NCBI GenBank assembly: GCA_964342695.1
Contig: CAYFFV010000033.1
Location: 1 to 10,607, forward strand
DNA: 10,607 nucleotides
From: CAYFFV01 sp964342695
GTDB lineage: Bacteria; Acidobacteriota; Vicinamibacteria; Vicinamibacterales; UBA8438
Direction of reading: 5' to 3'
Positions within the stretch are counted from its first letter, which is position 1. Each line of letters opens with the position of its first letter. The notes under the pieces were generated by a model, which was given only the letters and a program-made list of their open reading frames with translations, did no database searches and was not told the DNA's origin. This document shows positions 1 through 7,475 of the stretch, in pieces. The translations under genes were made by a program, and so were the position numbers.

Positions 1-29
1 TGCTGCCGGTCGTCGAGGCGCGTACCCCG

Positions 30-1466
30 GTGAAGGGGTACGCGCTGTTACTCAATCCGTTTTATCCGAAGGATCCGGTGGCAAGCTTCGGTAAACATGT
101 GCTGACACCGACACTCGCACTGACCAGTATTGCCGGCGCGACACCTGCGCACTGGGAAGTCAGATACCACGATGAAAATCTTCTTCAGGGCTCGCCGCCT
201 GATGACAGGGTTCCGGAGGTGGTCGGTATCAGTGTGCATCTCACGTTTGCTGAACGGGCCTACAGGCTGGCGGAGTGGTACCGGGCGATGGGTTCAAAGG
301 TTGTACTGGGCGGTCTGCACATCGTGTCGTGTCCTGATGAGGCGCAACCACATGCTGATGCGCTCGCTATTGGGGACGGTATTGCACTGTGGCCGGAAAT
401 ACTCTCTGACATCGACAGGGGACAGTTGAAATCGGTTTACAAAGCGGACTTCACGCGACCCTACCGGGATGACCCGATGCCCAGGCGTGAACTGCTGCCC
501 AAGGAAAGCTTTCTGACGACAACATCACTGATTGCAACACGGGGTTGTCACAACCGTTGTGGATTCTGTTATCTGTCGACAGACGGTCTTCGCATGCCTT
601 ATCGGATGCGTGATGTTGAGCAGGTGGTTGCCGAGATTGAGGCCGACGGTCAGCCGTACTGCGTGTTCGTCGACAACAACCTCGGATCGAGACCGGAGTA
701 TCTACGGAAACTCTGCCAGGCGCTCACGCCACTAAACATAATATGGAGCGCCGCAGTGACGATCGACGTGACTGATGATCCGTCACTGGTACGGGCCATG
801 GCTCTATCAGGATGTACAGGTGTGTTCATCGGTTACGAATCACTCGGTCACGACAATCTTATTGAAGCGCGGAAAAAAACCCCGGCGCCTGAGGATTATC
901 TGCGTCGTACTGCAGTTCTGCACGACAACGGGATTCAGGTGAACGGCAGTTTCGTACTCGGCTTCGATCATGACGGGCCCGACATATTTGAACGTACTGT
1001 GAACTGGGTTGAGGAGGCGAAGCTCGAATGTGCAACGTTTCACCTGCTGACACCGTATCCCGGAACGCCACTGTTCCGTCAGATGGAATCAGAAGGACGG
1101 TTGCTGCACAGAAACTGGAATCTGTACGACACAGCTCACGCGGTGTTTCAGCCGAAAAACATGACCCCTGAGGAACTCGAGGCCGGGTACCAGTGGTGTT
1201 ACAAAACACTGTTCTCACACGGCTCGATCTGGCGCAGAAAACCCGAGGACTGGCACGCGGTGCCGTCATACCTCGCGGCGAGCTATCTCTACAAGCGGTC
1301 CAACCCGCTCTGGTATGCGCTCATAAAGAAACGCTGGGTGAACCGCATCTGGACGCCGCTCATCAACTTGAATCGTGACCGGCATCTTACGTTCCGGAAG
1401 CGCCTAGCTGAACAACCGGTGCCCGGGGTCTGTCGTGCTGCTAGTGTTCTGACAGCGGGAGTTTAA
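30..1466 (+). CDS. B12-binding-domain radical SAM protein, substrate unknown
   Basis: This is a cobalamin-binding radical SAM enzyme. The radical SAM cluster motif CX3CX2C is clear at C173, C177 and C180 (RGCHNRCGFCY), the ligands of a [4Fe-4S] cluster that cleaves S-adenosylmethionine. Residues 1 to about 140 form a Rossmann-like domain (VVGISVHLTFAERAYRLAEW, VVLGGLHIVS) of the B12-binding type. Downstream are typical TIM-barrel strand motifs: FVDNN (214-218), GCTGVFIGYES, NGSFVLGFDHD and LTPYPGTPLF. The C-terminal 100 residues resemble the extension of HpnP/HpnJ-like and other B12 radical SAM proteins that methylate or rearrange lipids and secondary metabolites. The substrate cannot be read from the sequence. 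The GTG start fits the family N-terminus (VKGYALLLNPFYPKDP), but the frame is open to the window edge with no strong ribosome binding site, so the true start could lie upstream. It is visibly GC-richer than the next genes and is separated from them by 179 nt, so it probably belongs to the host backbone, not the chaperone module. Confidence 0.9.
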   Translation: MKGYALLLNPFYPKDPVASFGKHVLTPTLALTSIAGATPAHWEVRYHDENLLQGSPPDDRVPEVVGISVHLTFAERAYRLAEWYRAMGSKVVLGGLHIVSCPDEAQPHADALAIGDGIALWPEILSDIDRGQLKSVYKADFTRPYRDDPMPRRELLPKESFLTTTSLIATRGCHNRCGFCYLSTDGLRMPYRMRDVEQVVAEIEADGQPYCVFVDNNLGSRPEYLRKLCQALTPLNIIWSAAVTIDVTDDPSLVRAMALSGCTGVFIGYESLGHDNLIEARKKTPAPEDYLRRTAVLHDNGIQVNGSFVLGFDHDGPDIFERTVNWVEEAKLECATFHLLTPYPGTPLFRQMESEGRLLHRNWNLYDTAHAVFQPKNMTPEELEAGYQWCYKTLFSHGSIWRRKPEDWHAVPSYLAASYLYKRSNPLWYALIKKRWVNRIWTPLINLNRDRHLTFRKRLAEQPVPGVCRAASVLTAGV

Positions 1467-1526
1467 TTTGTGATATCTCGCATAGAGAATCAAAATTTAT
1501 CTACTCGCAAGCTAAGCAGGATTTGT

Positions 1527-1552
1527 ATTACCATTTGCTTTCTGAGGGTAAT
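1527..1552. promoter_or_regulatory. Inverted repeat ATTACC-N14-GGTAAT upstream of the chaperone operon
   Basis: The gap between the radical SAM gene and the GrpE-like gene (1467-1645) has no gene. Its only ordered element is this perfect 6-bp inverted repeat with a 14-nt spacer, about 95 nt before the operon start. It could be an operator or a weak hairpin. No T-run follows it, so it is not a convincing terminator. I found no good sigma-70 promoter, and no clear sigma-32 heat-shock promoter (CTTGAA with CCCCAT) anywhere in the gap. A promoter must nevertheless be here if the downstream block is a separate transcription unit, because both the base composition and the operon spacing change at this point. 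The chance occurrence of a 6-bp inverted repeat in AT-rich DNA is not negligible. Confidence 0.25.
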
Positions 1553-1627
1553 TCGATATCATCAGTTGTAACAGTTAGGGCTGTATCACGTACTGACCAC
1601 TAGCTGATAAAAATAAAGTGGAGTTGT

Positions 1628-1638
1628 GAGGAGGAGGG
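1628..1638 (+). promoter_or_regulatory. Strong ribosome binding site (GAGGAGGAGGG) for the GrpE-like gene
   Basis: A run of overlapping GGAGG sequences lies 7 nt before the GTG at 1646. It is by far the strongest Shine-Dalgarno sequence in the chaperone block and decides the GTG start of the first gene. The following genes have weak sites and sit close together or overlap, which suggests that ribosome entry here feeds the rest of the block by translational coupling. Confidence 0.75.
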
Positions 1639-1645
1639 AAGCGAG

Positions 1646-2674
1646 GTGCCTAAACACAAACGGGTGTATGGCGCTGTTATCGTGGCGCTACTGATTGTAG
1701 TCGTGCTAGTCGCCGGCTATCTAGTACTTGATCTGACCATTGAGCGACCGACTGATGAGCAGCCGCAATCGGTTTCAGTCAGTAAATCTGCATCTCCAGG
1801 ATCAACGGAATCTCAATCCAATATTAAAGCTTCAACCAATGTTGAGGCGAAAGAAGGTGGCCAAGATCAGTCTGTTTCATTGAATTCAGCAGATGCTTCA
1901 ACTGATGATCAAGGTGACGGGGATACGCAACTAGATTCGAACACGACAGATAATAATAGTTCAATCAATAACAGTGTCGTCGGGCTAATTATTGCCATCG
2001 TATGTCTAACGCTAGTGGCGGTGTTAGCGATTTGTATTGCTTTGTGGCTCTATCTATGGAGAAAAAGAATCGAAGCAACTCCTGGAGGCAGGAGATTAAT
2101 TGTGCCTGAAACCTGGGAGTCAGTTTCAGACAAGCATAACAAAAAGCTCAATGACCAGACAAAAGAATTTGCAGAATTGGCCACTGTTACCGCGTCGTCC
2201 ATATCTAATTTGGTACAGCACAATTTAGATCTACAGAAGCAGATTGCAAATGTGGCGGAAGGTTACGCGACCCTTCAGAATCATCTTGACACTCAGGATG
2301 CGGAGATTTCACGACTTAAGAGTGGGTACGATGCCGCAATTTTCCGACGCTTTTTAAACCGCTTTATTCGTGTGCATACGCCAATGCAAGAAGCTCTAAA
2401 TGAAAGCAGTATCGATTTACATGAACTTGAACAAATAAAGGAACTGCTAGAGGATGCATTGGAGGAGTGTGGATTAAAACTGTTTGTGCCTCGAATTGGC
2501 GAGTCCTACTCGCAAGCGCATGGGGTAGCAGATCATCCCAAAATTATTGAAAACGACGACCCCGAAAGAGCAGGAACAATTTGTGCGGTTTTAGAGCACG
2601 GATATCAGCTGGAGGAGAACGGTGAGGTTATCCGAACGGCTAAAGTCAGTGTCTATGACAACGTAAATAACTAA
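1646..2674 (+). CDS. Membrane-anchored GrpE-like nucleotide exchange factor
   Basis: This is a predicted co-chaperone that releases ADP from the Hsp70 encoded next to it. Residues 8-30 are a membrane helix following a basic MPKHKR N-terminus. Residues 32-110 are a Ser/Thr/Asp/Asn-rich, low-complexity loop. Residues 111-138 are a second membrane helix, followed by basic WRKR. This predicts a hairpin with the loop outside and the long C-terminus in the cytoplasm. Residues about 160-225 form a coiled coil (for example LVQHNLDLQKQI). From 275 to 338 the sequence follows the GrpE beta-wing: GLKLFVPRIGESY, a displaced His (HGVADH), GTICAVLEHGYQLEENGEVIR and TAKVSVY, matching the family pattern P-x-GE, GTI-x-x-V, GY-x-L and LRPAxVxV. 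Ordinary GrpE is soluble and near 200 residues; this protein is 342 because of the membrane hairpin. The first of the tightly spaced block, it has its own strong ribosome binding site. The GrpE assignment rests on a recognised pattern, not on an alignment search. Confidence 0.72.
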   Translation: MPKHKRVYGAVIVALLIVVVLVAGYLVLDLTIERPTDEQPQSVSVSKSASPGSTESQSNIKASTNVEAKEGGQDQSVSLNSADASTDDQGDGDTQLDSNTTDNNSSINNSVVGLIIAIVCLTLVAVLAICIALWLYLWRKRIEATPGGRRLIVPETWESVSDKHNKKLNDQTKEFAELATVTASSISNLVQHNLDLQKQIANVAEGYATLQNHLDTQDAEISRLKSGYDAAIFRRFLNRFIRVHTPMQEALNESSIDLHELEQIKELLEDALEECGLKLFVPRIGESYSQAHGVADHPKIIENDDPERAGTICAVLEHGYQLEENGEVIRTAKVSVYDNVNN

Positions 2675-2692
2675 CCAAATGGTATATGAGCT

Positions 2693-4177
2693 ATGGCTAC
2701 TTTTATCGGTATTGATTTAGGAACAACATTTTCTGCCGTTGCTAATCTCGATGACACAGGTCGTCCTGCAATAGTAGCTAATCGGGATGGTGGGAATATC
2801 ACCCCGAGCGTTGTCGAATTTCGGGCTGAAGATGATGTTTTGGTTGGAGAGGAGCCGCGTAAGAGCTTGTTTATTAGTGAAAATGCAATAGGCAGGTTCA
2901 AGAGAGAGATGGGTGGCTCGAAAACGTACGAAGTTGATGGCAGGTCCTACACCCCGACCGACCTGAGTGCCTTAGTTTTGAAAAAATTGAAACAAGATGC
3001 AGAAGCTGCACTTGGTCCGATTGATTCAGCTGTCGTTACAATTCCAGCAAATTTTGCAAATGAGGCGCGAGATGCAACGCTTGCGGCAGCTAAACAAGCT
3101 GGTCTAGAGATCAATCATATAGTTAATGAGCCCACCGCGGCAGCGCTCTATTACGCTTACAAGAGCGGTGATGAGTTGAGTGGTACCTATGCTGTGTATG
3201 ACCTTGGTGGAGGTACTTTTGATATCTCGATTATTCGGGTCGAAGGTCAAGATGTTGAGATATTGGCTGCAAATGGAGTTCACAGATGCGGGGGTGATGA
3301 TTTTGATAGAGCCTTACATGCTCTAATTAGCGCAAAATATAAATCGACCGTCGGTGAAGATCTAGATAGCGCAGACTTTTCAGTAAATGATGCAGAAGAA
3401 GAAAAGAAATCCTTGAGTCGACGAGACAAAGTTATTGTTCGCGTTGCTCGTCAGAATATAGAAATCACTCGGATAGAGTTTGAGGAATCCATATCCTCCC
3501 TGATTACTCAAGCGAGATTAGCAACCGAATCTACAATCGATGAGGTGGACCTATCTGCCAACAAACTGACGGGTGTGTTTCTGGTGGGTGGCAGTACGCG
3601 AATACCAGCTGTTGAACGGAGTGTACGAGGTATTTTCGGGAAGGATCCAATTTCCACTGCAAATGTTGACGAGGTTGTCGCGCTTGGTGCTGCGGTTTAC
3701 GCGGCATATAAAGGAGATCGATCCAAGCTTAATGCGATCCAGAAAAAAACTATTGAGCAGATCAAAGTAGACGAACGTACGGCGATGTGCTTCGGAACTA
3801 TTGCCTTCGACACCCAGAGAAATGAGAGCTACAACTCTGTGATAATTGAAAAGAATCACAAGATACCCTGTTCGGTGACGGAGCCATATTACACGCTGTC
3901 TGATGATCAAACGGCTGTCGATATATCAATAACGGAGTCACGGGCGCCGGAAAAAGATCCGACTTTTGTAAAAGTGATTCAAAAAGGTGAACTGAAATTG
4001 CCGGAGGGTCGGCCAGCAGGTCAGGAGATCAAAGTAACTTACAGTTTTGACGATAATCAGATAATGCACTGTAAGTTTCTTGATACAGCTTCAGGACGTG
4101 AAGAAGTGTTTGCGCTGTCTATGACCCAGAATTCTGAACCGATAGAGAGTGAAATAGATAAGTTTACGGTGGAATAG
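2693..4177 (+). CDS. Hsp70-family chaperone lacking the helical lid (HscC-like size class)
   Basis: This is an ATP-driven Hsp70 that binds unfolded polypeptide segments. The ATPase domain (about 1-355) is intact: phosphate-1 loop IDLGTTFSAV (7-16), catalytic lysine K70 in FKREMG, connect-1 NEPTAAALYY (145-154), phosphate-2 DLGGGTFD (170-177), adenosine motif VFLVGGSTRIP (295-305) and connect-2 DEVVALGAAVYA (326-337). The stretch between phosphate-2 and the adenosine motif is about 20 residues shorter than in DnaK, as in HscC-type Hsp70s. DnaK's Thr199 position (NGDTHLGG) reads NGVHRCGG here. Residues 365 to about 480 form a beta substrate-binding domain (IIEKNHKIPCSVTEPYY, DDQTAVDISITES, IKVTYSFDDNQIMH). 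The protein then ends, with no room for the alpha-helical lid or a C-terminal EEVD-like tail; DnaK has about 640 residues. Its neighbours supply an exchange factor and a J-like partner, so it is probably a dedicated, fast-exchanging chaperone, not the housekeeping DnaK. It starts 18 nt after the GrpE-like gene with only a weak ribosome binding site. Confidence 0.93.
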   Translation: MATFIGIDLGTTFSAVANLDDTGRPAIVANRDGGNITPSVVEFRAEDDVLVGEEPRKSLFISENAIGRFKREMGGSKTYEVDGRSYTPTDLSALVLKKLKQDAEAALGPIDSAVVTIPANFANEARDATLAAAKQAGLEINHIVNEPTAAALYYAYKSGDELSGTYAVYDLGGGTFDISIIRVEGQDVEILAANGVHRCGGDDFDRALHALISAKYKSTVGEDLDSADFSVNDAEEEKKSLSRRDKVIVRVARQNIEITRIEFEESISSLITQARLATESTIDEVDLSANKLTGVFLVGGSTRIPAVERSVRGIFGKDPISTANVDEVVALGAAVYAAYKGDRSKLNAIQKKTIEQIKVDERTAMCFGTIAFDTQRNESYNSVIIEKNHKIPCSVTEPYYTLSDDQTAVDISITESRAPEKDPTFVKVIQKGELKLPEGRPAGQEIKVTYSFDDNQIMHCKFLDTASGREEVFALSMTQNSEPIESEIDKFTVE

Positions 4178-4178
4178 C

Positions 4179-5441
4179 ATGGAAGGCATTCTTGGAATAA
4201 TTGGGGTTATCGCGCTCTGGTGGGTCGGGAGTTGGCTGTTTGGAGTCATCTTTGGTGCTGGTAAGGCTACAGTCAAAGCGGCGGCAAAAACGGCCACCGG
4301 TAAAGGTTCATTTTCTGACAATATGAAGATCGAATTTAAGGGTATGGGCCCTTTGGAAATTCGCATCAATGAGATGAATGCTGGCGACGATGACGGTGAA
4401 GGATTCTTATGCCTCGAGATCGAAGCAAAGGGCGGCATACCTATAAATCGAAAAACAGACGTCGGATTCGTGGTCTCTGTTTTGGACTGCACAGAGGATG
4501 ATCCGGCACCCGTTCTAACCCATATTGATAGTTTCCAAGAGTCAATGAGTGTCGCCTACCAACATCAAACGGAAATGGGTGAAGTTGATGTAAATATGGG
4601 TTTTATCGAGTGGGTAAGAGTCGGGGTTGTAATTCCCGAAATCTTAGATCCACCTAAGGGAGGGAGGCGAGAGTTAAAGTTCGTAGTGCGTATGATCGAT
4701 CTGGAAGATCCACCTGATATTGAACTTGGGTTCGGTGGAGACGGCGCGCTCTGGACTGATGCGCTCGACTATGTTTACCACCACGAGGGAAAAGGGTTCC
4801 AGGAGGTTTCACAAGAGCAAGATGAGGGGCGAGTTCTCAGTCTGAGAATTGGCATGAGTGTCGCTATGTCAGATGGTTCCCTCGACGATTCAGAGGGGAA
4901 GGTCCTGAAGAATTGGGTGACAAGGTTGATTAGCCCATATTCCGAAGAAAGGCAGAGTGAACTTAAAGATGTTTACAACTCGGCTATGAAGGAAACCTAT
5001 CAAGAGGCGAAGGACGGTAGCTTAGTACTAGGTGATATCACTCGACGCCTTAAAGAAATCGATGATCAAGGTCTAAAGCTCGATGCAATTGAGCTTGCAT
5101 ATCAGGTTATGTCGGCAGATGGGGTTGCAGATTCAGGTGAACTCGCAATTATCAATAAGATTGCCGAATCCTTGGGGGTTGACTACAAAGACGTTGAGAA
5201 GTTTAAGGATCGAAGTATTTTAGAGTTAGAAGTTACCGCTACGCATGAGCAAAGTATGGAAGTTTTGCTAGAGCTTGATCCAAGCTGGGGAAAGGAAGAG
5301 ATTGACCGCCACCTGCGTGACCAATTTACAAGGTGGAACGGTAGGTTGAATTCGCTCCCTGAGGGATCCGAACGTCAGCAGGCGCAGCATATGCTTGATT
5401 TGATCAGCAAGTGTCAGACAAAATATGACAGCGACGCTTGA
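4179..5441 (+). CDS. DjlA-like membrane protein with TerB motifs and an HPD-less J-like domain
   Basis: The predicted layout is as follows. Residues 3-26 are a Gly/Trp-rich membrane helix followed by a basic stretch (GKATVKAAAK), giving an outside-in topology. Residues about 47-190 are beta-rich and not recognised. Residues about 217-345 are helical, TerB-type, with two acidic motifs: D232-G-x-x-D236-x-x-E239 and D314-G-x-x-D318-x-x-E321. Residues 357-418 look like a J domain: helix I (MEVLLELDPSW), a long helix II (KEEIDRHLRDQFTRWN), then a final helix ending QAQHMLDLISKCQTKYD. Where J proteins carry HPD this one has N387-G388-R389, so classical stimulation of Hsp70 ATPase is doubtful. Known family: DjlA has the same order (membrane helix, TerB, J domain), with an intact HPD. 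The start lies 1 nt after the Hsp70 stop with GGTGG just upstream, so the two are translationally coupled. The J-like call is inference from pattern and neighbourhood; the TerB call is firmer. Confidence 0.75.
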   Translation: MEGILGIIGVIALWWVGSWLFGVIFGAGKATVKAAAKTATGKGSFSDNMKIEFKGMGPLEIRINEMNAGDDDGEGFLCLEIEAKGGIPINRKTDVGFVVSVLDCTEDDPAPVLTHIDSFQESMSVAYQHQTEMGEVDVNMGFIEWVRVGVVIPEILDPPKGGRRELKFVVRMIDLEDPPDIELGFGGDGALWTDALDYVYHHEGKGFQEVSQEQDEGRVLSLRIGMSVAMSDGSLDDSEGKVLKNWVTRLISPYSEERQSELKDVYNSAMKETYQEAKDGSLVLGDITRRLKEIDDQGLKLDAIELAYQVMSADGVADSGELAIINKIAESLGVDYKDVEKFKDRSILELEVTATHEQSMEVLLELDPSWGKEEIDRHLRDQFTRWNGRLNSLPEGSERQQAQHMLDLISKCQTKYDSDA

Positions 5442-6501
5442 ATTAGCGCGTTCAATTGCTGAAAGCGTTAGATTTACTGGTGAACTAGAGTTCGACCGAT
5501 CTGGACGGAATGTTGCAAGTGATGTCGGTGGGATGCGGAGTATATATTCTCAGCATAATCTCCAGATATCTCACGCGGTCACACCCTCGTTGGCCAGATC
5601 TCTTGATGAAGTATACGATCGACTCTGTATTCCGCATACGGCTGTCACAGCTTATGTATACCCAGATCCTGAAATTCAAGCGACATGCTTTTCTACTAGT
5701 AACACAGACTGCCTGTTATCTTTCTCTTCAGGCTTAGTTAATCTTCTCGATGATTCTGAGTTGCAATTTGTTGTAGGTCATGAAATTGGACATTTTCTGC
5801 TTTCTCATGGTGTGGTTGATGGCAAGGGGGATACATCATCTTTGGAGTATCTGATGCGACAACGAGCCAAAGAGATTTCTGCTGATCGAATAGGTTTCAT
5901 TGCATGTCGCTCGTTGGAAAATTCGGTTCGAGCAATGATGAAAAGTGCTTCGGGGTTGCCAACGCAAAAATTGCGGTTCGATACCGATGCATTTTTGTCG
6001 CAACTAGAGGAATCTGAAGCCTTAACTTATTCCATGTCCCAATCTACCACCCATCCATCAATGCTGGTTCGCTGTCGAGCAGTTCTTTGGTTTTCGCTAA
6101 ACGGGCCCATTAAGGAAAGCCTAGATTACGCTGGCAAAGAACAATTACAGAAAATAGATGCTCGAATTGAGAAAGACCTGCAGCGCTATGTCGATGGCCC
6201 AGCACGCGACAAAATAGAACAAACAAAGAAAAACTATGCATTCTGGGAGACGGTTGAGCAAGCGATTCAAGATGGTTGCTTCGACAAACATGAGCAGAAA
6301 GTCGTTTCAGCCAACTTTGGCCTTGATAAACTGAAAGGACTTCTTGGTCTTATCGATGGCCTAAACACAGCCGATGTAATAGAAACAGTTAGAACAAAGA
6401 AGATCCAAGCGAGAGAAGAGCTCGAAGCGATTTTGCCAAATCGATTCGAGGAGGAAGTAGTATTGATCACTGAATCTGTTAATGAAACCTTATTTCGGTG
6501 A
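5425..6501 (+). CDS. M48-type zinc metallopeptidase with TerB-like C-terminal motif
   Basis: This is a predicted zinc endopeptidase. The active site is HEIGH (119-123), H119 and H123 binding zinc and E120 acting as the base. The third ligand is E150 in the KEISADRIG segment, the ExxxD signature of M48 (HtpX/Ste24/BepA group) with D154. A THPS motif at 209-212 also fits M48, where this region lies near the substrate cleft. Unlike HtpX and Ste24 it has no membrane helix or signal peptide, so it should be cytoplasmic. The C-terminal 120 residues are helical and contain D283-G-x-x-D287-x-x-E290, the same spacing as the TerB motifs in the preceding protein, suggesting a small TerB-like domain and perhaps metal sensing. 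The ATG lies inside the end of the DjlA-like gene (17-nt overlap), so the two are translationally coupled. It may degrade clients handed over by the chaperone; that is inference. Confidence 0.88.
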   Translation: MTATLELARSIAESVRFTGELEFDRSGRNVASDVGGMRSIYSQHNLQISHAVTPSLARSLDEVYDRLCIPHTAVTAYVYPDPEIQATCFSTSNTDCLLSFSSGLVNLLDDSELQFVVGHEIGHFLLSHGVVDGKGDTSSLEYLMRQRAKEISADRIGFIACRSLENSVRAMMKSASGLPTQKLRFDTDAFLSQLEESEALTYSMSQSTTHPSMLVRCRAVLWFSLNGPIKESLDYAGKEQLQKIDARIEKDLQRYVDGPARDKIEQTKKNYAFWETVEQAIQDGCFDKHEQKVVSANFGLDKLKGLLGLIDGLNTADVIETVRTKKIQAREELEAILPNRFEEEVVLITESVNETLFR

Positions 6502-7424
6502 TGATTTCAAATACCAAACAGATAATTTATTCTTCATATCTACTGGTTTTTCAGAATATATCGAATTTAGTCCTGTTGTTTGTTCCTACAGCTATTTTTT
6601 GGCTGTTAATACCTTTGGCAGGCGATATCTATGGTCGATTACCGTACAGGAATCTGATCCACTATTCTCTTTTTTTCTTTGGCTTTTATCTTTATTGCCG
6701 AATGCTGTTTCATTCTCAATCAAGATTGTGGGTCTCCAGCTACTCAAGAAAACTATCCCACTTCTCTGGACAAGATTTCGAATTAATCAACAAGTATGCG
6801 GGGTGTATATTTCTCCCGTTGATGGGGAACTTTAGCTTGCTACTATTTTGGAACTATTTTCACCTGCAAGGTGAATTGGCTGAGTTATTGTATCTTGCCG
6901 CTGCATTACTGCTTGTTTACCCGGTGACTCGAATATCTTTAGCACCTGCACTTTTAGTGATTGATTTAACAACTTATTCGCAAACTGAACAACCAGGGTC
7001 GCGTGAATATTGGTACTTCATAAAACTCTCATGGCAATTTACCCGAAGCCGGGTAACCAAGATCGCATTGACAATGATCTTGTGTAACTTTCCGTTCGTG
7101 TGTTTATTGATTGGACGCTGGATTTACATGATGTATCCAGCAACAGTTAGTGAATTTATTGCATCTTTCAATTCCCATTCGGGGGGGATAACGTTCCCAC
7201 TAATACCAAATGAATTGGTCACGGGCATCTGGGTTCCTTTTAGATATTTGCAATTCGGCATAAAGAGTCCGGAGACTACTCTGGCTTTTGTTTTCTACGC
7301 ATTAGCGTGTATGGCCATATTGTTTTATGTATGGATATCCCTTATAGCAATATTGCAAATTGCTAAATCGATTATGGACGAGCAACTAGCAAGGGATGAG
7401 GAACGAGACCGTGATGAGCCGTGA
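6501..7424 (+). CDS. Polytopic inner-membrane protein, family not recognised
   Basis: I do not recognise this family. About six hydrophobic segments are visible, counted from the chosen ATG: near residues 18-40, 52-69, 97-117, 126-147, 188-209 and 260-289. Basic residues flank several of them, and the C-terminus is a charged cytoplasmic tail (DEQLARDEERDRDEP). Aromatic residues are abundant. No transporter, channel, rhomboid or site-2 protease signature could be found, and there is no HExxH or GxSG motif. The ATG overlaps the M48 stop codon by one base (TGATG), so it is translated as the last member of the coupled block; a GTG one codon earlier is an alternative start. An out-of-frame open frame of 117 codons over its first part is a shadow. 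Its position suggests that it is the membrane platform or the substrate of the chaperone-protease machine, but the sequence does not say which. Confidence 0.85.
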   Translation: MISNTKQIIYSSYLLVFQNISNLVLLFVPTAIFWLLIPLAGDIYGRLPYRNLIHYSLFFFGFYLYCRMLFHSQSRLWVSSYSRKLSHFSGQDFELINKYAGCIFLPLMGNFSLLLFWNYFHLQGELAELLYLAAALLLVYPVTRISLAPALLVIDLTTYSQTEQPGSREYWYFIKLSWQFTRSRVTKIALTMILCNFPFVCLLIGRWIYMMYPATVSEFIASFNSHSGGITFPLIPNELVTGIWVPFRYLQFGIKSPETTLAFVFYALACMAILFYVWISLIAILQIAKSIMDEQLARDEERDRDEP

Positions 7425-7475
7425 CTAGGCAGTTGATCTATTATTGCTCTATTGGGTGATCTTTCTGAGTCATCT

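Noticed and set aside
859..1269. 136-codon minus-strand frame inside the radical SAM gene
   Set aside because: It is the antisense shadow of a GC-rich coding region with clear radical SAM motifs; Arg/Ser/Cys-rich composition and no domain.
1585..1620. Sigma-70 or sigma-32 promoter directly before the GrpE-like gene
   Set aside because: A-rich stretches such as GATAAAAATAAAG occur, but no matching -35 element at 16-18 nt, and no heat-shock consensus, could be found.
3551..3910. 119-codon minus-strand frame inside the Hsp70 gene
   Set aside because: It is antisense to the adenosine and connect-2 motifs and has no recognisable features.
4091..4492. 133-codon minus-strand frame across the Hsp70/DjlA-like junction
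   Set aside because: It lies antisense to two well-supported genes, with a Pro/Ser-rich low-information sequence.
6482..6835. 117-codon plus-strand frame overlapping the start of the six-helix membrane protein
   Set aside because: It is out of frame with the well-supported membrane protein, shows no family features, and its hydrophobicity comes from the T-rich DNA.
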